Source: Defluviitaleaceae bacterium (GTDB lineage Bacteria; Bacillota_I; Bacilli_A; MOL361; Turicibacteraceae). Taken from it: a stretch of DNA of 34,773 bases. Each line of letters opens with the position of its first letter. The first letter of the stretch is position 1. The DNA is taken from assembly GCA_009778135.1 (NCBI GenBank), contig WRKJ01000090.1, forward strand, positions 1 to 34,773, written 5' to 3'. Under the pieces are notes generated by a model. That model made no database searches and was not told where the DNA came from. It worked only from the letters and a program-made list of their open reading frames with translations. Both the position numbers and the translations under genes were made by a program. Positions 13,801 through 22,800 of this stretch are shown piece by piece.

Positions 13801-15141
13801 CTAATACTTATTAAAAAAGAAATTTTGATTGGTAGCAATTTCATTGATAGCATCAGCAATATATTTAACTTCTTTCTGTGTCATTGTCGCATGTAAGGAA
13901 ATCCTCACCCAGCCTGGTTTATTCCCATAAATTCCATCTTTAACTTGATTATGAATGTCGTAAGAAGAATGGTCATCAATTTTCAAAAGTTCATGAGCAT
14001 AAATGGCTGCACAAGAGCAACCACCTCTCGCTTGGATACCGTAAAAATCACTCAATGCTTTAGTTACAATGCTATACGATAGCCCATTAACAACAAATGA
14101 AATTATAGGCATTCTATTTAAATTTTTGGGAGCAAACACACGAATTCGTGAATTAGCAGTTAATGCATCAATTAAATAATTTGTAAAATATGATTCTCGC
14201 AAATGCATGAGTTCAGAACCAATTTCATCTATTAATTGATGTGCCAAGCCTGCTCTAACTGTTTGAAGAATAGCAGGAGTCCCCGGATCTTCCCTTTTTG
14301 ATATCTCATCAAAGAAAACAAATCTTTGTTTTGGATCTGCCCACAGAACAGTTCCTCCAGCTGGAATAGTTGGGGTTTCACATTTATATAGTTCTGGTTT
14401 AAAAAGCAATACGCCTGGACCGCTTGGTCCACCGAGAAACTTGTGAATTCCCCAAAAGGCTGCATCAATATCACCATTACTAAAATCAAGTGATGCGTGT
14501 GGAGCCATTGCAGAATAATCAACAACAACGATTCCATTATATTTTTTGATTATCCTCACAGCTTCAACATAGTTTGTTACTATTCCGGTAACATTAGAAC
14601 AAGCAGTAAATGATCCAATTATAAGGTCGTAAGTTACATATTTCTTTAATGCTTCTTCAAGAATATTCAGATCAATAACACCATTGACGTCTGTATCCAC
14701 AATAACAACCTCTGCTCCAAGAGCAACCCACGTTAAATAATTTGTGTTATGTTCAAAGCTTGAAATGAATACTACTGACTGACTTACCTTATCGACTGAC
14801 ATTATTTCTTGAAATCTGTGTAGTGCAAAGGTTGCACCGGAACCACCAGTAAGCAATTCGTATTTTTCTGTAGCCTTACATGCATCTAATACAGTTGCTC
14901 TTGCTTGTTCGTATACAGAATTAATATATCTACCAATATAGGAGTCATTTGAATGTGTATTGCCATAAAAAGATCCGATTTCATTGATTATTTTTTCTTC
15001 AATCGTGCGATATAATCTTCCACTAGCTGCCCAATCTGCATAAATTAGCTTTTTTTCTCCATTATGGGTTTGTATAACATTATTAATCCCGATTATACTT
15101 TTGCGATATGGTTTTATCATTTTATCTTGCAAATATTTCAT
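13801..15141 (-). CDS. Class-V aminotransferase/cysteine desulfurase-like PLP enzyme
   Basis: The 446-residue product has the fold-type I PLP pattern of the NifS/SufS superfamily: LLTGGSGATFAL near residue 98, His131 in SSFEHNTN, the Asp208 region VVVDYSA, the PLP lysine Lys234 in WGIHKFLGGPSGPG, and RGGCSCAA with Cys375 and Cys377 near the position of the desulfurase catalytic loop. It is the first gene of the lasso operon, 36 bases before B1, with AAAGG 8 bases before the ATG. It could mobilise sulfur from cysteine or act on another amino group of the peptide. It is not a standard lasso gene, and its substrate cannot be read from the sequence. No suf or isc partner genes are nearby. Confidence 0.8.
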   Translation of the reverse strand: MKYLQDKMIKPYRKSIIGINNVIQTHNGEKKLIYADWAASGRLYRTIEEKIINEIGSFYGNTHSNDSYIGRYINSVYEQARATVLDACKATEKYELLTGGSGATFALHRFQEIMSVDKVSQSVVFISSFEHNTNYLTWVALGAEVVIVDTDVNGVIDLNILEEALKKYVTYDLIIGSFTACSNVTGIVTNYVEAVRIIKKYNGIVVVDYSAMAPHASLDFSNGDIDAAFWGIHKFLGGPSGPGVLLFKPELYKCETPTIPAGGTVLWADPKQRFVFFDEISKREDPGTPAILQTVRAGLAHQLIDEIGSELMHLRESYFTNYLIDALTANSRIRVFAPKNLNRMPIISFVVNGLSYSIVTKALSDFYGIQARGGCSCAAIYAHELLKIDDHSSYDIHNQVKDGIYGNKPGWVRISLHATMTQKEVKYIADAINEIATNQNFFFNKY

Positions 15142-15282
15142 ACATATACAATGCCTTTCTTAATCAGTAAGTATTATTTTAAATTGTAGTGGTTTGTGTC
15201 CCTCTCTAATATTAAATGGAATGGTTTAATATCATTTGAATAATCTTTCTCTGGGTAATAACATTGATCTAGTGCCATGACA

Positions 15283-15321
15283 TATCTTGATTATAACATG
15301 AGTTTATCTTGATTATAACAT
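15283..15321 (-). promoter_or_regulatory. Duplicated extended -10 promoter element of the lasso operon
   Basis: Two perfect 17-bp copies (15283-15299 and 15305-15321; plus strand TATCTTGATTATAACAT) lie 22 bp apart. Each reads TGTTATAAT on the minus strand, an extended -10. Neither has a good -35, so help from an activator is likely. The leader to the PLP gene start would be about 140-165 bases. Confidence 0.55.
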
Positions 15322-15334
15322 TAAATTAATGTCA

Positions 15335-15364
15335 TTTTTCATATTCTATCATATTCTATCATAT
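15335..15364 (-). repeat. Three phased 10-bp repeats upstream of the lasso promoter
   Basis: On the plus strand, TTTTTCATAT, TCTATCATAT and TCTATCATAT follow each other with a 10-bp period, one helical turn. They lie about 18 bp upstream of the nearer TATAAT, where an activator would bind. A regulatory role is inferred. Confidence 0.45.
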
Positions 15365-15535
15365 TTTGTCGTTAATTGATGGCTAGAACAAAAAAATTAA
15401 AATTATTTTATAATTATGGTTATTTTTCGCTTTTATGCACTAAATATCTGGCTGATAAACCACATATAATAACGTCAAATCATCTTGTTCATCAACAAAT
15501 CCTTCATGTTCATAGATTATGAATTTACGTGCGCA

Positions 15536-15583
15536 CAAGAAAAAAGTAATAGCGCCATGTCTGCCCGACTAATGCTATTACTT
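15536..15583 (-). terminator. Terminator for the minus-strand gene at 15705
   Basis: AAGTAATAGC and GCTATTACTT form a perfect 10-bp stem (15544-15553 with 15574-15583), followed on the minus strand by a T-rich run. The 20-base loop is long. It ends the upstream unit and insulates the lasso operon. Confidence 0.7.
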
Positions 15584-15704
15584 AAACTTTAATTGTTTGA
15601 GCGCTAAAAGTTTGTGGTGATATCAATCTTTAAGCATATTTTTAAAATTTCCACTTGACAGATAACAGCAATCAAAGAGACAAGCGTCGTGAGAAGTTGG
15701 GTCG

Positions 15705-16079
15705 TTAAGAAAGTTCAATATATCTTAAATCAGGATTGTTTTGTCGTAAGGCATTAAGCACCTGATTTTTTTCAAATTCCATAAATTCATGGCTAAAGAT
15801 CACATAATCAAAAATTTCATTGGTGTTGGTGGCGTCATCTCCATCATGTAAAAGATGAATGCGTCCATTTTCTTGCATACCATTTAAGCGATGAAGGAGA
15901 ATGCTTAAATCATCCCTTTGGGTATAATACAATTGTGGATCATCAGATTCGATTAATCGGTGTGACTCATCAAAAGTTGGGGCAATAATTGCGACCCTTT
16001 GATTGTTTAAGTTATAAGTTTGTAACATTTCATCAATGTGTTGATTTGTAACAGCTGCTTCAAAAGCTCTCTTTAACAT
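15705..16079 (-). CDS. Small protein of unknown function
   Basis: The 124-residue acidic, soluble product begins MLKRAFEAAVTNQHIDEML and ends NNPDLRYIELS. Its alternating hydrophobic strands (RVAIIAPT, RIHLLHDGDD, DYVIFSHEF) suggest a small alpha/beta fold. No family is recognised and no membrane segment or metal motif is seen. The ATG at 16079 is preferred over 16085 because GGAG lies 9 bases upstream of it and only 3 bases before the other. It has its own terminator at 15536-15583, so it is not part of the lasso operon. Confidence 0.6.
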   Translation of the reverse strand: MLKRAFEAAVTNQHIDEMLQTYNLNNQRVAIIAPTFDESHRLIESDDPQLYYTQRDDLSILLHRLNGMQENGRIHLLHDGDDATNTNEIFDYVIFSHEFMEFEKNQVLNALRQNNPDLRYIELS

Positions 16080-16098
16080 CAGCATCTACTCCTTCGTT

Positions 16099-16158
16099 TT
16101 AGCGATTACGCCATTTGTGAACCAAATAAATCAGACCAACTGCTGGTTGACTTGTCAT
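16099..16158 (-). CDS. Possible 19-residue upstream peptide
   Basis: The ORF MTSQPAVGLIYLVHKWRNR has GAGGAAGG upstream of its ATG and ends 19 bases before the next gene's start, close to that gene's ribosome binding site. It could be a leader peptide for the 15705 gene or chance; the length gives little statistical support. Confidence 0.3.
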   Translation of the reverse strand: MTSQPAVGLIYLVHKWRNR

Positions 16159-16195
16159 GTCATTACCCTTCCTCTCGTTTTTCAGTCTCATTAAT

Positions 16196-16214
16196 AGTAT
16201 AACCGATCTCGGTT
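16196..16214 (-). promoter_or_regulatory. Palindromic operator overlapping a weak -10
   Basis: AACCGATCTCGGTT (16201-16214) is a palindrome with 6-bp arms. It abuts a minus-strand TATACT (16196-16201) ahead of the 16158/16079 genes. No matching -35 is seen. A repressor site is plausible but unproven. Confidence 0.35.
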
Positions 16215-16299
16215 GGCGATATCATGATTGAAGCGACAGATTTTAGGGAAGGCGTGACTCATTTTTTTGTCACATGCCATGAAGTAGATGAAATTCTAA

Positions 16300-16476
16300 A
16301 AAATAATAAACGCTAAAAAAGTAAATGATATTGATATGCTTCAATACGTAGATTATTCATTTGCAGTTGGTAATGCTCACAAGAGTGTTTTAAATATAGC
16401 TGATCAAATAGTTGGAAGGATGGAAGAAAACGATTTTAAAGAAGCATTAGATGTTGTAATATCAGATAAATTATAG
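16300..16476 (+). pseudogene. C-terminal remnant of a Cof-type HAD phosphatase
   Basis: The open stretch has no start codon context and reads VNDIDMLQYVDYSFAVGNAH and onward to a TAG at 16474-16476. This is the last catalytic motif of Cof-type HAD phosphatases (normally GDxxND-xxML with a following GNA). The N-terminal catalytic Asp and most of the protein are missing; a stop lies immediately upstream at 16297-16299. It is a decayed fragment about 35 bases before an intact APH-like gene. Confidence 0.7.
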
Positions 16477-16510
16477 TTAAATATACCCAACAGAAATGGA
16501 GAGGATTGAA

Positions 16511-17284
16511 TTGAAAGAAGAACAGAATATAGAATTAACAGGTGGCAGAATTGGTAAAATTAGCAAAGTAAAAGATCGAGTATGTAGACCTGCCAATCCA
16601 TGGACGCCAACAGTTCATCATTTTTTAAAATTTTTAAATGATAATGGTGCAGATTTTGTACCTATTCCTTATGGGATAGAAGAGGATAAAGAATTTGTTT
16701 CGTTTATTCTGGGTGACGTATATAATGATCCACTTCCTAAAATATTTACAGAAGATTTTATGATTATTTCGGCAGCGAAATTATTGTCAAGGTTTCATAA
16801 ATTGAGCGAATTATATATTGAAAATATTGATAAAAATAGTACATGGATGTTGAGTCCTGTTCATCCAATTGAAGTGATTTGTCACGGTGACTTTGCACCC
16901 TATAATACTGTTATTGTCGATGAAAAAGCTACAGCAATTATTGACTTTGACACCATTCATCCTGGGTCGAAAATTTGGGATGTATCATACGCTATCTATC
17001 GCTGGGTTTCGTTTATTGATGATGGTGAAGAAAAATTTGCTGAAAATATGAGAAAAACAAAATTATTTCTTGATACTTATGAGATGATAGATAAATCAAA
17101 AGAGTTACTTATTAATGTTTTAATTGATCGCTTACAAAGTCTAGTGAATTTTATGAAATCAGAGGCATTGGCTGGAAATATGGATTTTCAGAAAAATATT
17201 GATGATGGTCATTTACAAAAGTATATTGATGATATTGATTATTTAAAGAAAAACGAAAGGAGAATTATCAATGCAATTAAATAA
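16511..17284 (+). CDS. Aminoglycoside phosphotransferase (APH)-family kinase-like protein
   Basis: The 257-residue product has the APH-family catalytic loop HGDFAPYN (near residue 124) and the metal-binding DFDTIHPGSKIWDVSYA that follows, where APH/choline kinase enzymes have IDFD and a WD motif. A start at TTG 16511 is preferred because GGAGAGG lies 6 bases upstream; the in-frame ATG at 16496 overlaps that site. The length is typical of small APH-like proteins. The N-lobe is short and the substrate is unknown; resistance should not be assumed. The base composition is more AT-rich than recG beside it, consistent with acquisition. It overlaps the next small ORF by 14 bases. Confidence 0.75.
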   Translation: MKEEQNIELTGGRIGKISKVKDRVCRPANPWTPTVHHFLKFLNDNGADFVPIPYGIEEDKEFVSFILGDVYNDPLPKIFTEDFMIISAAKLLSRFHKLSELYIENIDKNSTWMLSPVHPIEVICHGDFAPYNTVIVDEKATAIIDFDTIHPGSKIWDVSYAIYRWVSFIDDGEEKFAENMRKTKLFLDTYEMIDKSKELLINVLIDRLQSLVNFMKSEALAGNMDFQKNIDDGHLQKYIDDIDYLKKNERRIINAIK

Positions 17285-17384
17285 AGAAAAATTAAATTTT
17301 CCAGTTTGGCCAATCTTTTTTGATGCAGGAGCAGATGTTGACCTGTCTCAATCTTTTGAACTGTCGGAATATCAATCAAACTGA
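17271..17384 (+). CDS. 37-residue ORF, probably a truncated gene
   Basis: It starts with an ideal AAAGGAG 8 bases before the ATG and reads MQLNKEKLNFPVWPIFFDAG, then stops after 37 codons inside the 3' end of the convergent recG. The coupling to the APH-like gene and the protein-like start suggest the N-terminus of a longer gene cut off at the junction with recG. Family not recognised. Confidence 0.4.
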   Translation: MQLNKEKLNFPVWPIFFDAGADVDLSQSFELSEYQSN

Positions 17385-19423
17385 TGGTTTTCATTGGCAA
17401 TCGTCCGTGTGACATAGTCACGAAGCGGGAGGAAGTCAGGGTTATGTTGGAATTCGTCACTGGCCATGATTTCATAGGCATCTTGGCGTGCAACGTCTAG
17501 AATTTTATAGTCTTCAATTAAATTCGCCATTTTAAATGTGGGTAGTCCGGATTGTTTGGACCCAAAAAAATCACCAGGGCCACGTAATTTTAAATCTGCT
17601 TCAGCAATTTCAAAACCGTCGTTAGAAGCAGCAATGACGCCAAGACGTTCTTTTGCTTCCGCATTTGTCGCATTGGAGAGGAGGATGCAGTAAGCATGTT
17701 CAGTCCCACGTCCGACTCTACCGCGTAATTGATGGAGTTGAGATAAGCCGAAGCGGTTGGCATCGTAAATGAGAATTAAGTTGGCATTGGGGACATTCAC
17801 ACCAACTTCAATAACGGTTGTCGAAATCAAAATTTGAATGTTGTTCTCGGCAAAGTCATGCATGATTTCGTCTTTTTCAGATTTTTCAAGTTTGCCATGC
17901 ATCAGACCAACTGTTGCGATGTTTTTAAAAGCATCTTTCCACAACTCGTAAACCAAAGTGGCATGTCTCAGATCTTCAAGCACTTCTGATTCATCAATTA
18001 AAGGGGTGATGATGTAAACTTGCTGTCCTTTATCAAGAATCTGTTCTTTGATGAATTTTTGTGCATCTGCAAGCTTGGTGTCGCCAATGACGAAAGTTTG
18101 AATCGGCTTTCTACCAAGTGGAAGTTCTTTAATGGATGAAACATCCATGTCACCAAAGGCTGAAATAGCAAGTGTGCGTGGAATGGGTGTGGCACTCATC
18201 ATTAAAATATCAATGGCTTCTCCTTTTTGGCGAAGCTTTTTGCGTTGATCGACCCCGAAGCGATGTTGTTCGTCTATGACAGCGAGGCCGAGCTGGGAAA
18301 AGATGACTTCTTCTTGAATCAATGAATGGGTGCCAACCAAGAGATGAATCTGACCAGCTGCAAGTTCAGCCAATAGGTCACGACGTTTTTTACCTTTGAT
18401 GTTGCTGCTTAAAAAAGCAAGGCGATAATCAGGCAAACAAGCAAACATGTTCGTTAAAGCAGTTAAATGTTGTTTTGCCAAAATTTCTGTTGGTGCCATG
18501 ATGGCACCTTGGTAACCGGCAGTGATGGTAAAAAGGAGGGCAATGGCAGCAACCACAGTTTTTCCACTGCCCACATCGCCTTGTAATAAACGATTCATTC
18601 GAGCAGCATCTTTTAAATCTGTTGTGATTTCTTTTAAGACACGATGTTGTTCAGTGGTGAGTTCAAATGGAAGCTGGTTCATAAAATGCTGAATTTTCTC
18701 ATCATCAGCTTCTTTGGAAAAGCCTGTTTTGGTGTATTTGATTTTCTTTTTAAGGACATGTAGTTTGAGTTGGAATTTAAGTAATTCTTCGTATTTGATG
18801 CGACGTGCTGCTTGTTTGACTTGTTCATTGTTTTCGGGAAAATGGGCAAATTTAATGGCATCAGCCGCTGATATTAAGCGATATCTTTCGATCAAATGTT
18901 GAGGCAAATCATCATTAATTTGTCTGTGATAGTGGGTATAAGCAGTGTGAAGCATTTTTTGAAAGGTTTTGCTTGTTAAATCGTGAGATAGACGGTAAGC
19001 TGGCACAATGCCATCATCGTCATGAATACCCAGTTTAAGGGTGGTTGCTGTCATCAGTTTGCGGCTTAAATCCCATTTGCCTGTTACTGTGACAGGTGCT
19101 TCCATCACCAATTTGTTTTTCAAAAACGCCCGGTTAAAAATGATGACTTTGATGATGGCATCACCGATTGCGATGGAAAATTGTGTCTTTGATTGTTGGC
19201 GTCCGTAAAAACTGTTGGTAGCGGGAACGACTATTTGGCCTGCAATGGTGATTTTTTCTTCGTGTTTGGCTAAGTTAAGGTCAATAATGTCGTAGGAATC
19301 GTAGCGATTTGGATAGCTTTCCAACAGGTCGGCAACGGTGTGAATATGTGAAGCCTGCAGTTTTTCGAGTAGGGTAGGACCGATGCCTTTAACTGTTGCG
19401 ACTGAAATTTCGTTTAGTGACAT
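17372..19423 (-). CDS. recG: ATP-dependent DNA helicase RecG
   Basis: The 683-residue product has normal RecG length and architecture. An N-terminal wedge (OB) domain includes SFYGRQQSKTQF near residue 92. The helicase lobes carry Walker A GDVGSGKTVVA (near residue 285), a DEQHRFG box, SATPIPRTLA, and the C-terminal TVIEVGVNVPNA and QLHQLRGRVGRG motifs. It reverses stalled replication forks and helps resolve recombination intermediates. AAAGGAGG lies 9-10 bases before the ATG. It has its own promoter and converges with the APH-like unit, whose last ORF overlaps its 3' end by 13 bases. Confidence 0.97.
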   Translation of the reverse strand: MSLNEISVATVKGIGPTLLEKLQASHIHTVADLLESYPNRYDSYDIIDLNLAKHEEKITIAGQIVVPATNSFYGRQQSKTQFSIAIGDAIIKVIIFNRAFLKNKLVMEAPVTVTGKWDLSRKLMTATTLKLGIHDDDGIVPAYRLSHDLTSKTFQKMLHTAYTHYHRQINDDLPQHLIERYRLISAADAIKFAHFPENNEQVKQAARRIKYEELLKFQLKLHVLKKKIKYTKTGFSKEADDEKIQHFMNQLPFELTTEQHRVLKEITTDLKDAARMNRLLQGDVGSGKTVVAAIALLFTITAGYQGAIMAPTEILAKQHLTALTNMFACLPDYRLAFLSSNIKGKKRRDLLAELAAGQIHLLVGTHSLIQEEVIFSQLGLAVIDEQHRFGVDQRKKLRQKGEAIDILMMSATPIPRTLAISAFGDMDVSSIKELPLGRKPIQTFVIGDTKLADAQKFIKEQILDKGQQVYIITPLIDESEVLEDLRHATLVYELWKDAFKNIATVGLMHGKLEKSEKDEIMHDFAENNIQILISTTVIEVGVNVPNANLILIYDANRFGLSQLHQLRGRVGRGTEHAYCILLSNATNAEAKERLGVIAASNDGFEIAEADLKLRGPGDFFGSKQSGLPTFKMANLIEDYKILDVARQDAYEIMASDEFQHNPDFLPLRDYVTRTIANENHQFD

Positions 19424-19464
19424 AAAAAAGCGTCCTCCTTTGATTTAAAATGAGTCATTGTATC

Positions 19465-19493
19465 ATTTTACCACGAATGGCAGTTGCTGACAA
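19465..19493 (-). promoter_or_regulatory. recG promoter
   Basis: On the minus strand, TTGTCA (19488-19493), a 17-base spacer and TAAAAT (19465-19470) fit a sigma-A promoter about 40 bases before the recG start. Confidence 0.65.
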
Positions 19494-19805
19494 TCAATTG
19501 TTGACATGCTTTTTGCGTACGTTATCACGAGAAAATAAGGACGAATTGCGTAACAGTACTGGTTTTTTTGTGGAAGGTTACCTTGAAAAATTGAATTCTT
19601 ATGAAAGCAATCAGTTTTTTTCTTGATAACAATAGTATTTGCTTTTGAAATTTGGTATAATTGAACAATATGTGAAAGTTTTGTGATTTAAAAATGGTAT
19701 AGACCTCATGTTTGGTCGATGTTGTGATAACTTTCAAAAGCAGTATTTTAATGGATGGCTGGGTATGTGCCATCAAAAAGTTTGAGAGAATGAGGTTTTT
19801 TGACG
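19494..19805 (+). other. Divergent intergenic region and leader of the helicase-like gene
   Basis: It contains an extended -10 on the plus strand (TGGTATAAT, hexamer 19656-19661) without a clear -35, and in the implied leader a 6-bp stem GATGGC/GCCATC (19754-19759 with 19769-19774). No RNA gene or known riboswitch was recognised. Confidence 0.45.
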
Positions 19806-22800
19806 ATGAAAAATATAACATTGAAACTCTTTGAATACTTATCAGCTGCTCAACATAGTGATTTATCTGTTCATTATAATTTAAACAATTATCCAGCATA
19901 TTGGTTTTTAGACGAGATTTTGTCGTTTGGTCAGTTAGAACATGTTGCAGGCAAACGAACAGTTATTCAGTTACGACGACCGATTTTAAAGGATCAAGAA
20001 ATTGAAATAAGTGCGTCTTTGGCTGCTATTTTAAACTTACTTCAACAAGGTTACGCTGAAAGTGAACATGTTCTCATTTCAAAAGATGAGCTGGAAAAAA
20101 CATTACGCTTGGAAATAGATGCGATTAAAAGAAAGCTCAAAGATGAAAACAAAAGTACCGTTATTTTAAATGACTGGCAACAATTATTACTTCATGTGGA
20201 TCAGTCTCGGATTTCCAGCGATGTTGCTTTCAAACGCACAGAAAATTTAACACATGTGAGTGAGCAACTTGTGAGAGAATATCAAAAGTGGCAAACTGAA
20301 GTGAAGCAAAAAAGCGTTGCGCAGCGTCAATTGTTAAAAGAAGAAGCGTTGTATGATCAACTGCTTGCTTTGTCTGCTGAAGCTGATTCATCAAACAAAC
20401 TGTATGTAGGAATGGGTGTTTTACATCTGCCAGGCGAGCCATCTGTTTATCATCCATTGTTGACAATGGGTGTTGAATTAGTTGTTGATACAATGCAAGA
20501 TGTCTGTGAATTGGTGTTTGACATGCAGGATTTGGTCATTGATGCTATTTTTGAACAGGTGTTGCTTGACCAAGCAAAGGTTGTTCAAGACATGCAGCCT
20601 CAGATTGATGCCATTAAGAGGGATCCTTTTAATGATGCGGTCATGGCAACTTTTTTGAAACAGGTTGTGACGTCTATTCATGCTGAAGGTCGCTATTTTT
20701 CTTCCCCGGTTGATGCTGTGTTGGATTTTGGGCATGTGCCGCAAGTGCTTCATCGTTCTGTTTTATTTGTGAGAGAAGCGCACGGTTTGGGTGATGAAAA
20801 AAAGCTAAAACGTGTGATCGAGCACTTGTCAAAGGGGCATCTGCCTTCTGATGTACTTGCAAGCATTGGTGATCCTCATTTTACGGCACGTGGTCAGTAT
20901 CAGTCACAACATATGCAAGGTGACCAGTTAAATCCGTTGTTTGCTTGGGAATCTGATGGACCTGAACAACAGATTTTAAGTCACTTAAATACACATGCTG
21001 CAGTCGCTGTTTTTGAATCAGATCAACACGTTAAGTTTTCTGTGATTGCCCATTTAATCACCTATTCGTTAGCGACGAAACAACGGCTTTTAATTGTGAG
21101 TGAAGATGAAAATGAATTAGCTGAAATACAAGCACTTTTGCCTGCTTATTTACAAGGTGTTCATCATCAAATGCCAGCGAAAAGAGCTGACTATCAACTG
21201 TTGAAAGAGCAGTTAATGCTTCTATATCAAAAGAAAGAAAATTATACCCTTTCACAGTTTGAAGCGGACAAAGTGATCGCTGAGTTTGAAAGGGTTAAAA
21301 ATAGTTTGCAAGCGACCCTCAATCAAGCAGTTGATGATCGACAGTTGAACAGTGATAAGGTTTTTTGGAAAGACAAAGCGTATCGTCCTTATGAATTAGC
21401 ACAGCTTGTTTCGACATTAGGTCAAAAATCCCAATGGGTGATTGATCTTATTCCGCTTACCATGCGTTTTGAAGTTGAGGCGTCAGAAATTAATAGAATC
21501 TGGGAATTAAAGCCTTATTTTACACCAGAAAATCTAGCCTTATTAAACTATGATTTTATCAATTTAAATGAACTGAATGACGATGTTGAGTATCAACAAA
21601 TGCTGAGGTTAGAAGCGGCGTATTTAGCGTCGCATCAAGTGGTTGGGGATCAATTCCAAGAGCTGTTTGATGCGCAAACAGACATTAGGTTTGTCCAATA
21701 TGTGTTTGATCAATTGCCTAAATTAATGACTGCTGTTTCAAGTGTGGTCACTGCTTATGGGAAAGACATTTTTAAAAAAGCACTGGTTGACGCTGCTTAC
21801 CATCATCTGTTAACGATTGCTTTGTCTGAGCTTGATGAAGCGTCTAACCCTTTTGAAAATGCGCAAGCTTCAACAGATGAAAAGAAAAGCTATCTTCAAC
21901 AATTAAATCAATTATTTGATGTTTCATCGGCTGATTTAATGGCGCTTGGGATTCAAGATGAAGCACAGTTGGTTGAATTTTACGATCAGAGAAAGTCTGA
22001 CATGGTCGGTGCTTTGCAAGCGGCCCAATTGATTTTGATTTTCAATGAAAATTCAAAAGCGTTATCCAGTGCGTTTAAAGGCGTGCTCGGAGAAGACATG
22101 GTGATGATGGATGGGCTTTATCAAGCAGCAGCTTTACGGTTGCGTCAAGTGGAGTTTGAAATTTATTGGTTTCGTGTAAAAGCACGTTTTATGCGTATTT
22201 ATCAGCCACTTCTTCACAAACCGCATCTTCATCCTTTGTGTTTGGCGCTGTATGGTGCGCTGCAGCATGAATCCATTGATGAATTTAAGCGGATTTTAAA
22301 TGAAATCACAGCACTTATGATCAAGCGGCAAAACTTTATCACTTTTGGTGCGTTTATCGATGACATGCGTGTGATGATGCCGAATTTTACAGCTTTTGTT
22401 ATGTCTGAAGCGCATGCCTCATTGACGACAGTTCCGCATTTCAAAGCCGCTTTTGAGCAAGGCCAGTTAACTTATTTTTTGACTCAACTTCAAGCTTATG
22501 AAGCTGAGCCTTTGGATCAAGCGTTGGATCAGCTTAAAAATCAGCTGCTGGGCTTACAACATGAAATGCTTGAAATAGAGAGTTGGAAAAATTTACAAGC
22601 TGTTGATCAGGCTGCACTTATGGCGACCATTCAGTTACTTGAAGAAGCATTTCCTGCATGTGAGAAAGTCAATGAGCACTTGCTTTTGCTTTCACAAGCT
22701 GTCTTTATGCCGCTCAATGCGCATCAGACATTTAAATTGACTGATCCACCGTTATTCGATTTGGTCATTTTTACCGATGCATCTCGTGCTAATCTCATGA

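Larger units (their letters stand above)
15142..15704 (-). other. Long non-coding gap upstream of the lasso operon
   Basis: This AT-rich stretch holds a duplicated promoter-like element (15283-15321), short phased repeats (15335-15364) and a terminator (15536-15583). A start-less open stretch at about 15440-15565 on the minus strand ends in DEQDDLTLLYVV; this faintly recalls a PP2C phosphatase C-terminus but is too short to call. No RNA gene was recognised. Confidence 0.6.

Noticed and set aside
15440-15565. PP2C phosphatase fragment (DDLTLL motif, minus strand)
   Set aside because: Only about 40 codons, no start, and the stretch overlaps a terminator hairpin; the similarity rests on one short motif.
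19525-19899. A 124-codon minus-strand ORF upstream of the helicase-like gene
   Set aside because: It overlaps the start of the large plus-strand gene and the promoter region, and the protein is low-complexity with no recognisable motif.
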